Shown here one piece after another: positions 33,596 through 46,213 of a stretch of 64,000 nucleotides of DNA (positions within the stretch are counted from its first letter, which is position 1; the number at the start of each line of letters is the position of its first letter). Source of the DNA: Laguncularia racemosa (taxonomy: Eukaryota; Streptophyta; Magnoliopsida; Myrtales; Combretaceae); the NCBI GenBank assembly GCA_037954665.1, contig JBBMOL010000022.1, forward strand, positions 1,860,001-1,924,000, written 5' to 3'. Below the pieces are notes generated by a model that was not told where the DNA came from, did no database searches, and saw nothing but the letters and a program-made list of their open reading frames with translations. The position numbers and the translations under genes are program-made.

Positions 33596-34560
33596 TTATC
33601 TTTAGTTGTTATACAATTGATTTCCTCAAATGCTCTTGCACATTTGATGAAAAAAGAATTGTAGATTTCCCTAGGTTTACCTTAAACCCTGTCTAAGATG
33701 CAAACAACTCAAGGGCACACTACATAACATTAACAACTTCATGGGAGGCCTTTGCAAATAAAATTATGTCATCACAAACATTATATTAGATAAGGAAATT
33801 TGAGTACCTTTTCAACTTGATTAGCTTCCATGCATGATTTCGAACTTGTTGATTAACCAGCCTACTAAAGAACTCTAATGCCAAGATAAATTTGAACGAG
33901 GAGAGTGGGTCTCCTTGTCGAACCCCACAACTAGGAGAATATCTCTCAAGAGTAGAAGCATTTAATGGAACTTCAATTGATGAGGAGGTGACACAATTCA
34001 TGATAAGCTGAACCCAAGCTTTCGGAAAATCTAAACTTTGCAAACTCCAATGAATAAAGTCCCACTCTAAGCAATCAAGTGCCTTCTCAAGGTCTAACTT
34101 TACCTTCGTATATCCTCTTTCACCATGCTTAGATCTAAAATGGTGCAAAACTTCCCTCATCGAAGTAATATGATGCATTGCACTTCTCCCTGGAATGAAA
34201 CTACCTTGCATTGGACAAATTAAGCTATCAATAAATGGTCTTAGCCTATAAACTAATATATTTGTAATTAACTTGAAAACAGTGCCGCAAAAATTAATTG
34301 GCACCTAGCTTCTTGGGAATCAAAATTAGTAAAGTTTGACTCAATGAGGGAGGGACTTTTTTGGTTCTATATACATCTTAAACTAAATTAATGACCGAAG
34401 GTCCTACTATTGACCAACACTCCTTATAAAACAAAGCATGCAATACATCCTCATCAGGTGCCTTCCATGAGTTAATAGTATTCAAAACTCACACCATTTC
34501 AGCTGGACCTAGAAAAGGGCCTCTTGCTGCACTTGCGTCAAGCCGTCCCTTAAACTTATT
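33596..34560 (-). pseudogene. LINE reverse transcriptase fragment
   Basis: Minus-strand motifs in the order of plant L1 RT: PSLSQTLLILIPKKLG, FKLITNILVYRLRPFI, QGSFIPGRSAMHH, VKLDLEKALDCLEWDFI, SCGVRQGDPLSSFKFIL and, after a frame break, CDDIILFAKAS, the YADD box with its first residues changed. A thumb-like stretch ending SSNVQEHLRKSIV follows. The 172-codon part at 33786-34304 is open. No endonuclease or poly-A tail was found, and the sequence stops abruptly at Athila-like sequence. It is inactive. Confidence 0.82.
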
Positions 34561-37500
34561 GGAATTGGGTGAGTTAGTTGTCCCCATCCATTTTTAGATT
34601 CAAGGATGCTAATGAAATGATCCCTAACAATTATCTGGATTTGTTTAGGATCAAATATCCATTCCCCTACACCATTAACCAATCCTACAATGCGATTTTT
34701 TGCCTGTCTAACTACTACTATTGCATGGTAGTATCACGTACTACGATCTCTATCCCTTATCCATTGAACTCTAGCTTTACTTTTCCATAATATCTCTTCA
34801 ATAAATTGTGCTTTGCTTCTAAAGAAACTGGATGAGAAGATAAAAGCCTTCAATGTATTAAATAAGATTTGTTTCTCTCTTTATTTGCAGCTGAACCCAG
34901 ATTTCACCCTGAGAGACCTAAGAATCGTACGTCTCTATGATTCAATAGAGAGTAAAAGCAATACCCTTTTAGGCTTAAAGAACTAATGGATTGCATACTC
35001 AAGGAATTATATCTTCTGAAAGCAAAGATGAGATTCTTTTGTATTTATGAACATTATTTTATCAATAAATGAATAGGATTTATTAATTTAATTGTTTTTC
35101 TCTTGAACTTAATTTACGGCAAAGCCCCCTAGTGAGGCTAGAAGATGTCTAGATAAAAATCAGTTGATTCGTTCTTGGCGAGAATTCGACAACATCCTAT
35201 CGATCTTTAAAACATCTTTTGTGAGATCAATGTCTAAGGGGACAGAGATGTCGACCAACACATGTAATGATATAGCTGGCTACTCGCCCTAGGTGGACGG
35301 ACGGATATCTGTATTACATGTAATATAGGTGTCCAAACCAAGATTATGTGAATACATTCGCCATGAGCCACCTTAAAGAATATTACATGTTTAGCTCCAT
35401 TAGTTACTCATCTCACAGAAGTGCGCAAATAATTCATGTGATTTCATATACTACATATTTGTTCTAAGTGTGGAAATTCATAGTTTTAAGTTGTTAAATG
35501 CATTCTTTACGGATTGATTCTTCAAGCTTTACCCTTATATATTATGGGGAATATGAGATGGTTGATATGGTGACAAATGAGTATGCAGCCAGCGGGCCCA
35601 AGTTTCATTGTAATTTTTCGGAGAGGAGCTTGGACCGGCCTTCGGACCAGATGACGTTTTTGACGTCGTGTTATCGAAATGTTACACTTAATAAATAGCT
35701 AGCTGTCAAGGCCCTCCTAGCTTAAACCTATTTCTAGAGTGGGAATAAAATTAGGAAGAAAGGAAAAGTGGAAGGAAAATTAAATTTTAAGACACTTTTC
35801 CTTATTTAGGAAAGAAAGAAAAAGGGAAAGAATGGATTTATGGGCAAAATTTTCAATGGGCGTTACCAAATTTTATTCTCTTTCAAAGGGAGCGAAAGCA
35901 CAAAAAGTAATTTACTTTCCTCCTTATTTATCATATTTTTTCACTTTCTAATTTATTTTTTAGGTATCTATTAGGTATCTTTCACAAGGTGCTTTTATTG
36001 TTGCAACGGTTATATTTTATTATTTTGCCACATTATAATTTCCGAGTTAAGAATTACGTATGTTTGGTTCTTATCCATCAAGATAATTATAAAGTTGGAA
36101 ATTGTTGACGACTGGCTCAAGTCCCTTTTTAGGGAATAAAAGAAGTAATTTTATAGATTTCTATGCAGTTTTTCAGATATGCATTCATTCTTTAGAATGT
36201 GACAATTCATGTTTTTCCTTTTTTTCTTTTTTAACTGGTGGCAATACAAGTTAGTTTGGTTGATAAAGATAGGTTAGGGCCTATTTAAAGGGTATATATT
36301 TGATTTCCACTTCCAACGTCAGGACTACATTGATGAATAATCTTTAAATATTTCATATGCAACCTATGGTCTTTGGGCTATGCCCTAACTAATGGTGACT
36401 GAAATCAAACCCATTAAGGTTTCTCATAATCAAACCTTTAATTAGTGTTTTAGGAACACGTGTTACCATTCATTATAAATTTACATATTTTTTAAAATTG
36501 ATAAGTGCAGACTAGACAGGATAAAATTATGGAGCGGATATCATGACGATACTTGTTAAGAGAAATGCAAAGTAACTTTTATTTTTTTTTTATGATTCTT
36601 TTTTATAAAGCGTATAATTAATATTTAAATAAATAAAAATATTTTCTTAAAACTTTAATGAGTGCTTTGAAAAACCCAATAATATCATTCACTTATTATA
36701 TAAGATAGCATGCAATCCATGGAAATTTTGAACAGAAAAACTTCATATGCAAAGCAAAGGAAGTAGATATGAATTGAAAAACTTCTTTTCTTGGATAGTT
36801 ACCTAAATATTTCCGTACATATAACTCATTTTTAGTGGAATCAAAAGATATAAACATACATATAACATAGTTAATAAAAAATGTTAAAATAAACGAACTT
36901 CTTGTACCTCTAAGAATTTTACTTTTGAGTAAAATATGCTGTAATTATCCTTAGAATATATGGTGTGTATTACTTTCAAAAATCAAACCCTTAACAAATG
37001 TTGCTAGAATAAATATGCTATTGACAGCCCTGGTCTGGTATCCGTTTTTATTTTTATAAATCAAAAGCTTAAATTCAAGAAAAAAGATTCTTTTTCATGA
37101 AATATTTTCTCACACATCTGAAAAAGCAGAACGGACAGGGAAAGCATAGCGGGACAAAGGAATTACCGCCGGTTTGATAGAGGATCTAGTCTTGACACTT
37201 GTCCTGGGACAGAGTATTTACCGGTACCAAGAGCCGTAATTTTAAGATTGTACGGTTAAAAGTCGTTAATGAAATGCTGGCTGCGTACATCTGAATACTT
37301 TGAGCAGAAGTCTGTAACAAGCCAGTCAGACCTTGACACGTCCCTGTTTTCTGTGGCTCTTAACCGTTTGATTATCAGGGTTTCAGCCCTGTTAAAAGTC
37401 ACCGTATCGTGATGATCTTCATAGTTTCCAATGGCTTGCTTTACGTATTATGTATTTTACTTTGCATGCAAACAAAAGGGATTTCAATTTCCAATATAAA

Positions 37501-40500
37501 AGGTACAGTATTTTAAAAAAAAAAATTCAAAGAAAGAAAAAAAGAAAAAGAAAAGAATTTTCAATACATAGATTTTGTAACCCTAATTGGGGATAAATTC
37601 AAAATCATACAAACCGGATGAGTCAAAACTTATCTTATTTAATTTAATATTAAAATTATTTATAATAAAATATTCACTTGTTATTCATTATACATCCTAT
37701 ATATATATAAAAACTTATTAATAACTATACTTATATCACTTTCTAATACTCAAAGAAAAAAAAAACTTCTAAATTGTTTTAAGAAAAAAATTACAAATGT
37801 TTAACACATTTCGTTAGAGTAAAACAATATAACTTGTTTAAGTTTTGTTATCGACAAAAGTAAATCACTAAAGACAAAAAAAAATTACAACAAAGATTGA
37901 AAATAAACAATATAATATAAAGATAAGTAATCTATAATTTCTCACGGTAATTTTATAGGATTGTTTCATTAGCAATGTTACCAAATATACCATTTTCATT
38001 GTGAGTAATTAGACAATGGTTGTGTAATGATACCTATTCATTTTTACAATATTAATTATAAAAGTAAAGTTAGTATATCAAGTAATTTCATGTCAAATTT
38101 TGTTTTTTTCCAATATAGTGGTACATTATCTGATCTTTGTCCTCATGGAAAATAGTTATAGGATAGAGGTGCTCGTAAGTAACTATTTGTCTAGTGGTGC
38201 CGGTTAAGCATCATAATATTAATCTTTGTTCTTTTGGATGGAAAATACATGCCTTCTCTCTATTAAAATGTGATTCTTTTAATTCGGTTGAATGGGAATG
38301 GAGAATCCATCACCCATTCTTTTCATTCTCGATGTATCTTGTTCAATATAAGGAGTGGGTATTTAATAGAGCAACATTTCTTGGCAATTTTGAAATGCTC
38401 ATTGCATTCATTTTTAAACGGATGGCACGCCATCTAATGCCATCGACGAATCACCTACTATCCATTATGAGAGGACGAACTGCCCAAGGACCACTAAATG
38501 ACTTCCTATCGTCTATGCCGAAAACTATACGTCATGCACCAACCCTCACCAACTGTTGAGTACCACCAAAAAAATGAAAATATGGATAAAGAAATAAAAA
38601 TTGTTGGAGCACGGCACCGACGAATGAGACTAGCGCACGAAAAGAAGCGCCCCGAGAGGGAGAAACCAATGACACGAACTCAGCGGATGATCGGCGGGAC
38701 GCATGGATGCAACTCGGATCTAAATGAGTTAAGTCAGTCAAGTCAGGGTGTGATCTCCAGCTCGATTTGAAATAACGCTAGAGAAGCATGATTTCGACTC
38801 TGCTAAATTGGTTTAGGTTTCACTAATTTTTTTCTTTCAAAATATAAAAGCCTTCTATAACATTTTCGTGATATTAGGCCAAATATTATAAACCTAAATT
38901 TACTTAATTATTTGAGTAGCTGAAACTTAAAGTAATTCAACTGTTATGGAAATGAACTTCATAAATATATTGGTTTCAAAGTCGTACTTTCTATGTGGTT
39001 TGAATAGATAGGACACACCCTCCTTATCCGCTTGCAATGATATGACCCCAATTAAAAGAATTTGAAAGAGAAAGAGACAAAGAAATGGGGATAAGCAGTA
39101 TGGAGCGATGGGTCATCGAAGAGAGCCACCATGCAGTGGGTAATAGTGGTCGTAGGACAAAGCAAAGGAGGCCAGACAAACAAGTAGTAATCTAGAGTGC
39201 GCAAAAGTTCTTCTCACTCCCCTCAAGTCAACTCTTGGCCTAGACTATGTGATTCATGTATTTTCATCCAACCAAGCGTAGATGGTGATATTCTTCAAGG
39301 ATTGAACATTCATCCATAACAAAATAATTTTGGAAACGAGTGTCAACACTTACCAGCTAAGACACTATTGACCAGGGAAAGCGACTAAACCCAAATACCA
39401 AAACACTAAAATGAATATATATATACCCAAATACCGAACAACTAAAATGAATATATATATATATATATTTGTAAATTGTAAATATACTTTTTTATGTTTG
39501 TTTTGTGCACGCTTATTGTACATTTTGATCTGTAGACTTCTGGCAAATGTGCGATTGGACTCCTGCATAGCACTTTTACCTTTGACTTTTTGCATTTTTT
39601 ATTTTAAATCTTAGGATCATTATTATTTTATATAATGGTAAGATAATAAAATAAGCTGTAAAAGCACTTTTCTTCTTTAAAAAAAAAAATGATTGATGAG
39701 TCTAAAACGTACAATTTCAAATATAATTAAGCTAAAAGCACATGAAGTAAATATAGGAGGATTTATTTACAATATACCAATTTCTTTCAAACATGGTTTG
39801 GGAATCTTTCAAAAAAAAAAAAAGTTGTGATTGGTTTGGAGGAGTAAATTGTAATAAGCCAAAATAAATTGGATTGAATCATTTTATGAAACAAAATAAT
39901 ATTTTATTTGTGATTAAAAAAATTATTTTATTATAATATAATATAAGAAATTTGAATTTATACTTACTGAATTGTATTTTTTTATTTTATTATTATAATC
40001 TAGGTGATATATATATATGTATATGTATAATGTATGAATGTATATATTTGTGTGTATGAATAGGTTGACTCAAAGTTTATATAAGTTGGTAATTTTATGA
40101 ATATTATTAGTTATTAAAAAATTTTAAAATTTTTTTAATTATATAAATATTAACTTTATCAACTTCTTATAAAGTTTTTGTGTATGTTATTATTAAAAAA
40201 ATTTAAGACTTTTAACGTAATATTACATATTGTATATGTAATTTTTTTAAATTATAAATTATGGTTCGATTTATGTTGAAATGTTATAGTTGGAAAAAAT
40301 TATTAAACCAAACAGTGTGGTTAGTTTAAATGGATAAGAGGTCCAACAATATTTTATGGTTCACTTTGTTACAGGGGAATCCGCCCCACCTATTAAAAGA
40401 TGAGTAAGAAAAGATACTATTGAAAAAAAAAGAAAAATCGTTTCGTTTTTTAATGCACTCACCCCTCATGCGTGGAGGTAATTGGAAATTGTAAAGTGAA

Positions 40501-40685
40501 CGAATCTCCTATCTTTTAGGTACTCTTTTTTCTATTTTCTTATTTAATCCTTACGGGCATGGAATACAATATTAGATGAGAAAAGAAAAATATTTTACCT
40601 TATATCAAGCCTAATTTTTCTATTTTTTTTATTCTAATTTACATTAAACCTTATACTCATTTAATGTAAATCCTTGATTAAGATT
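34561..40685. other. 6.1-kb AT-rich interval, no gene recognised
   Basis: No element ends or coding motifs I can support. Longest frames: 35498-35698 (66 codons), 38194-38559 (121 codons, MVPVKHHNINLCSFGW..., unassigned) and 38498-38770. A stretch at 37130-37430 is richer in GC than its surroundings (GGACAGGG, CCGGTACC, GACACGTCC) and could be low-copy DNA. TTATTTGCAG at 34882 resembles a splice acceptor, but no exon is proven. Confidence 0.3.
39390..39461 (+). repeat. Two 36-bp direct repeats ending in (AT)n
   Basis: CCCAAATACC-AACACTAAAATG-type unit at 39390 and again at 39426, followed by an AT run to about 39470. Confidence 0.75.
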
Positions 40686-40689
40686 AGAA

Positions 40690-41250
40690 AAAAAAAATAA
40701 TTCATTTTATCTAATTTAGAAAAAAAGAAAAGGAGTCACCACTTAATCAAGATCTATAAAAAAGTTAAATTAAGACTAATTAAATGAACCGGTCTTAATT
40801 TAGCTACTAGTCCATTTAAAACTTAAAAACCACAAATTTTAGAATTTGGAGGTTACCCTATTATAACTTTATGGTTGCTAATTTAACCTTTTATGTTTAA
40901 ATTTATTTTTTGAAAAAAGGAAAAAATTATTAAATTAAAAATTCAAAGTATTTAACAGAAAAAAAAAAATTATTCTATCTAAAAAGTTTTTTCTTTTTTT
41001 TTTTTGGTTGTTGAGGTCACCCCATAAGTGCCTATGTCCTCCCTATTCGAGATTAGACCAATCATAGTTCGTATAATTCAAATTCTTAAGTTTTTATATA
41101 TTTATTATATTTTTTAATATTTATTTATTTATATTATTTTCAAAGAATTTCAAGAAAGGAACTTGAATATTCTGGGGAACTAAATAAAAATTTTAGAAAT
41201 AAGAAAAGAAAAAAAATTTAAATTATTATTATTATTATTATTATTACCTA
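40690..41250 (+). repeat. Retroelement-like non-coding fragment
   Basis: GGAGTCACCACTTAATCAAG, GACTAATTAAATGAACCGG, GGAGGTTACCCTATTA and ATTCGAGATTAGACCAATCAT occur in the same order as related blocks at 43425-43790. I read both as parts of one dispersed LTR/leader sequence; the GGAGTCGCCACC word is frequent in plant gypsy elements. It ends in an (ATT)n run. Confidence 0.4.
41222..41246 (+). repeat. (ATT)n microsatellite
   Basis: Eight perfect ATT units. Confidence 0.9.
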
Positions 41251-42420
41251 CGTATTCAAAAACATGGAACAAAAAGGAAAAATGAACATTACCTAGACTT
41301 GAAGTAGTACAAACTTGGGTTAGGACTAGGGATTTGGATTAAAACTTAGGTTTCTTAGACAAACCCTACAGCAACTAATGGTAGTCATTTAGAGGAGAAA
41401 AGACGTTAGTGGAGTTTTGTGGAGGTTATCAAGTTTGGTGGAAGGGATATCGTGACGACAGTTCATTAGTAAGTAGACTTTAGAGAGGTTGTTGGAAATG
41501 ATACCGATAGAGTTTTGGATGGGAGTTGTATTTCTGATGGTGGCCAATTGGAGTGGTGGCAATTAGGGCGGCTTTTGGATGATGGTGGACTTGATCGTCG
41601 CAATGGTTCAATAGCAAAATGATTGGATGGGGGCAAAACGTGGGCTTTTTAGGTAGGTGAGTGATGGCTTCGATCGCAGGTTTGGCAATTGAGTGACTAC
41701 ATGAGTCTATTGTTTTAAGAAACTATGGAACACTAGGAACACATTGGAAGTAGTTTTGTGTTTCGAGATGAAGTATGAAGGAAGAACTTCTAGAGAGAAG
41801 TTAGGGTAGTCATAGGTTTCAAACCTAGAGAGAGAAAGCTTCATTTAAAGCTTAAAGAGAAGTTTTTGAGCTGTGTTCTATCTAGGAAGGCTTGCTTAAG
41901 TTCTTGTTTATACTGTAAGAACTCAAATTGGAGATGGAAAGTTTCTTCAGCCATGAATTTGTGGATTGAAGTTTGAGATTTAGCTAGGGAATATTCTTCA
42001 AATTTCCCACAAATTTGAGTTAAAATTGATCCCTTAAAGCTTGCTCTTACCCAATTCATTAAATAGAAGCTTTGATTATGAATGTTAAAGCTCTAAAAAG
42101 GAAATTCAAGTGAGCTTGACATGTGAGCTTAAATATTTTTTCTAGATTTTGAACAAGGATTTAACATGTAAAGGATAAGCATCTAGCCTAGTTTTGTGTC
42201 TAAATCCATAGTAAGCCATGTGATAATTGTAATTTTGTCAATAATTCAATGAATTTTCAAAGAAAAGGGAGTGAAAAACTAGACAAAGAGGATTACTTGG
42301 GACGAAAATAATGACATGCAAGGAGGGAGATCCAAAGGCGAAAGAGGATGAGTATCGGCTAGCTAATAAAAGGTTGCCACATGGCATTATAGGGGAAGAA
42401 GAAAATAAAAGGCTATTTGT
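41251..42420. other. Non-coding interval
   Basis: G-rich + strand with GTGG/TGGTGG words at 41380-41680, and a 72-codon minus frame at 41841-42059 without a recognised family. I see no gene. Confidence 0.3.
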
Positions 42421-42480
42421 GCTTGCATGAGATTGAACTCACATCTAGTGGACCTACCCTAACCAATTGTGCTACACACA
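42421..42480 (-). other. tRNA-like segment (A box and B box)
   Basis: On the minus strand TAGCACAATTGG (42474-42463) fits the Pol III A-box consensus TRGCNNARYNGG exactly, and GTTCAATCT (42438-42430) fits the B box with one mismatch. The boxes are about 24 bases apart, closer than in a normal tRNA gene. This could be a tRNA pseudogene or a SINE head; no complete cloverleaf is visible. Confidence 0.3.
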
Positions 42481-42872
42481 CTTTCTTGAAGAGTGATGCA
42501 ATCAAATCAAATTTAACATCTTACATAGTCTAAACCCCCAAAATTGAACTGCTAAATAAGTCTCTTCTTTTTTATTTTTTGTATATTTTTTATAATACAA
42601 TATATATATATTGTTTTATTAACTAGGACTTTTTCCATTGTTTATTAAAAGATCTAAAATGGGGAAAAAATGAGGTGTCTATAGCTAACCCTCTTTAAGG
42701 TAAATTTTAAGGAAAACTTTATCACAATGACTAAAGAGATAAGCCATTTTCTTCCTAAAAGAGCTTTATTGGTTCTTTAGTGAGCTAACCATTTGAAAAA
42801 TCGAATGAAATTGAAGAAGTTTTCAAACTAATAAAGGATTTGGTCTTTCAATCTTGAAAATAGCGATATCGC

Positions 42873-43035
42873 TTCTTATGAGCAAGCAATTCATTTACTT
42901 TAACCTAAGATATTGTTCTAATGAGTAAGCAATCATAAAACTGGATAATGCTCTAGTGAGCAAGAACTTGTAAAACTAGATAACTTAGGATAGCACTCTA
43001 ATGAGTAGGTGATCCTAAAACTGGATAGTGTTTTA
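42873..43035 (+). repeat. Degenerate minisatellite, segment 1
   Basis: Alternating units around CTCTAATGAGYARGYGATCC, followed by either ATTTACTTTAACCTAAGATAG or TAAAACTGGATA. The array continues at 44488 and 54597; the insertions between are a Harbinger-like element and Athila. Confidence 0.75.
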
Positions 43036-44487
43036 GGTACCGTTTGGTTACTGGTACTGGACAGAACAAGAGTACTGAACAGTACTAAAAAAGAAGGACT
43101 AGACAAAAAATATTTTTGTACCACGTTTGGTTTGTTTAGTACTGGACAAGGATTTTTGTGCTGTCTAGTGTTTGGATTGCAAAGTACTGGACTGGACATA
43201 GTAAATTTGACAGTTTTGCCCTTTTTAATTACTAGAGAAGGCTTTTGTGTTATGTAGTGTTTGAAATTACAAAGTACTGAACTGGACAGAGTAAAATTGA
43301 CAATTTTTCCCTTTTATTTATATCATAGTTATTTATATATATTTGATATTATTATAAAAAAAATGACTTGAAGGTTTAATATATTATATTAAATATTATA
43401 GGAAAAAGAATTTCGTTTTATTTTTGGAGTCGACACCTAACTGTTGTTGGGAAAGATTGAATTAAGACTAATGGAGCGGATTAGTCCTAATTTGGACCAT
43501 TAGTCATCGTGATTTCCTCTTCTCGTTTTTTTGTGAAAAGAGGAAAGGGGAAAACCGGACTTTCTAAGTTTAGAGGCTAACCTATTAAAACCCTAAGGTT
43601 ACCACCTAATCTCCTAAAATTTACTTTATCTCAAAATATCTTTTATTTTATTTTTGTCGTCTTTTATTGTGTTTTTAAGTGAATTATGCTAGGAAAATAT
43701 TTTTTATTCCTTTTTTAGGGTTGTCCCAAATGGGTGCCTACATACCTGCTATTCAGGATCAAATAAACTGTAGTTCGCTTTTCTTGAAAAACTTTAGTGT
43801 GTTTGTGAATTTTAATTATGAAATTTCTTTTAATTTATGTTTTTACCATTTTAGGATTTTTCTAAAAAATCTAAACCTAGGCTTGATAATTTGATTTTTT
43901 TTGAAAATGATAATTTTGAGGAAAAACACCAATTTTGGGTTTATTTAAGAAAATGATTTTTCTAAGTGATAAAAATTCATTTTTTTTTTATTTTTCAACT
44001 CATTTATACTATTATAAATTTTTATTGCTTTTTTACTTAATTTATTATGATTTTTATAATTTTTATTAACTTTTATTAATTTTCATAATTTTTATTAAAT
44101 TTTTATAATTTTATTAAATTTTTATTGAAAAATTTTCTCCTAGATTTTTATCTATCCTATTTCAAAATCTAAATCTTTATTTTTATTTTTCTAATATTTT
44201 TATTATTTTTTTATGAATTTTTACATTTTTATCATTTATTATTATACTTACTATTTTTATTTTCTTTCAAGGTAAGTATGAAGGGCAAATCCGGAATTTC
44301 AGAAAAATTACATTTAGTCCAGTACCTAATTTTTAGTATCGAATTACATGTAGTACTAAAATTTCTGATTTTGTCTAGTACGTAATTGGTTTTTAGTCCA
44401 GTACTTCCTTCATGTGTGGCAACCAAACGAGGGACAAAAATTTTTTTCCAGTCCAGTGCCGAATTTCAATGCCAACCAAACGCTACC
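43036..44487. mobile_element. PIF/Harbinger-like non-autonomous element
   Basis: The ends GGTACCGTTTGGTT and AACCAAACGCTACC are terminal inverted repeats, flanked by TTA at 43033-43035 and 44488-44490, the PIF/Harbinger target duplication. Subterminal ACTGGAC/GTCCAGT motifs recur on both sides. A ~90-bp tandem duplication lies at about 43151-43320. The interior (about 43425-43790) contains sequence related to 40690-41250. No transposase is encoded. Confidence 0.8.
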
Positions 44488-44522
44488 TTAGTGAGCAAGT
44501 AATCTATTTACTTTAACTAAGG
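44488..44522 (+). repeat. Degenerate minisatellite, segment 2
   Basis: GTGAGCAAGTAATCTATTTA and CTTTAACTAAGG: one partial unit trapped between the Harbinger-like element and Athila. TAAGG (44518-44522) is the left Athila target duplication. Confidence 0.75.
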
Positions 44523-46162
44523 TGATAGAGCCATTTTATACTCAATCTTTATAGTATAAATTGTGTTAAATTATTATTGATTTTATAGAAATCATAAGGA
44601 AATGGTACTTTAATTCTATCATCATGATAAATCAGGTTAAATGGAGTCAAGGATGCTAATTCAAGTATTTTAGAGAAGTCATCTACAACTTGGATCAAGA
44701 CAAGGAATTACACCACCGGAGGAAGCACGGTTTGAGGCACGGCCAAGGTTCAAACCGTGTTACACACTGGACAAGAAGACGGAAATGTGGACTTTGAACA
44801 GAGAAAGATACGGCTTAGGGCACGGCCGTGGTGGCAGCCGTGGGAGAAACCGTGCTTGGAGCTATGGTGGAAGCTAGACGTGCCAAGAAGAAGAAATTGT
44901 GGAACATCAACCAGAGGATGGCACAGCTTTAAATTTAGCCGTGGGTGTAACCGTGGTACACACTAGGTACGGATGAAGACTTGTTGATTATGCATAGAAT
45001 AAGGCACGGTTGGAAATCTAGCCGTGGGTGGAGCCGTGGTATACACTGGACACGGAAGATGATACATGAAATATGCACAGAGGATGGCACGGCTTGACCC
45101 ACGGCCGTGTGTTAGGGCGTGCCAGGCGGACGAACATTTACTTCTCGAAATCTACTTGGAAAAGGAAAGATATTTTCGTATCTTTCTAGCAAAAGATCAC
45201 ATGCCATCTCCCTAACAATATAAATAGAACCAACCCTAGAGGGTTAGGACAACTTTTAATCTTTGAATCTGGAATCACTTTGGAGACAAGAAGGAAAGGA
45301 GGAGGCAGAGCAGGCAGCCGGAAACAGAGGCTTGTTATGTTTTTATTTTTATTTTTCGTTTTATTGATGAACATGAGTAGCTAAGTTACTTTTCTAGCCA
45401 AAGGGTCATAGATGTTTAATTCTCCATGAATTGTGAGGTCTAATTGACTTGTATTTATTCTATTCTTTGCTTTCGGGTATTCATATATCTTCTGATCATT
45501 TTGTCATTATTATCTTTGTTGATTGGTATGAATAGAGCTCTTCTACTCAATTAGCAAGTTAATATATTGTCAACTAGCACGTCAAATCCGTAATTGTTTG
45601 ATTGTTCTAGTCTTAGTGACGCAATAACATGTTTGGTTATAAAAGAGATGATCGAATTCATGTTATGGAGGTGTGTGATCATGTTTAAATAGGTTATCTT
45701 ATAATCTACTAGCATGAATTGGTGGTCTCTCTAGATTTTAATGCTATTGATAGATTAAATCCTAAGCGCTTGTCTAGGATTGTCTAATCGATAAGAGAAA
45801 TAATCAAAGAGCTTCTCTTGATTATCGAGGAAGTACGAAGAGATAGGTTGTTAGAGCTTGTTAATAACCATAACTAGTTTATCTAGAAATAAGAATAGAA
45901 AACATTTGCATCGATGATCAATTCCTAGAATTAAACTATCTTGATTCTTTTGGCTAGGATTTTATCAATATTCAATTTTCTTATCTTGTTTTAACTTTAT
46001 TCGATTCACAAACCAAACCCCAATTTTCCTTTTCCTTTTTATTCTCCTTGGATAGAAATAAATTTAACCAATCTCTATGGATTCGACCCTACTCACCGCT
46101 ATATGCAAATCATATAATTGTCTAGGAGTAGGTTTTATTTTTGTTGGATTCGACACCCATCA
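44523..46162 (+). repeat. Athila 5' LTR
   Basis: TGATAGAGCC...CACCCATCA. It contains an island of CACGG/CCGTG words (about 44720-45120), a TATA box and a long AT-rich downstream part. It aligns end to end with 52956-54596. Confidence 0.92.
45219..45226 (+). promoter_or_regulatory. TATA box of the Athila LTR
   Basis: TATAAATA in AACAATATAAATAGAACC, duplicated at 53653-53660 in the 3' LTR, just after the GC-rich island. Confidence 0.6.
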
Positions 46163-46167
46163 AATTT

Positions 46168-46184
46168 TGGCGCCGTTGCCGGGG
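46168..46184 (+). other. Athila primer-binding site
   Basis: TGGCGCCGTTGCCGGGG, five bases after the LTR end. This is the standard primer site of Athila elements and is intact. Confidence 0.88.
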
Positions 46185-46213
46185 ATTGGTGTCAAATTTA
46201 TTTCTATTCTTGT

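Noticed and set aside
45186..45374. 62-codon minus frame present in both Athila LTRs
   Set aside because: LTR sequence; duplication of the frame reflects LTR identity, not a gene.
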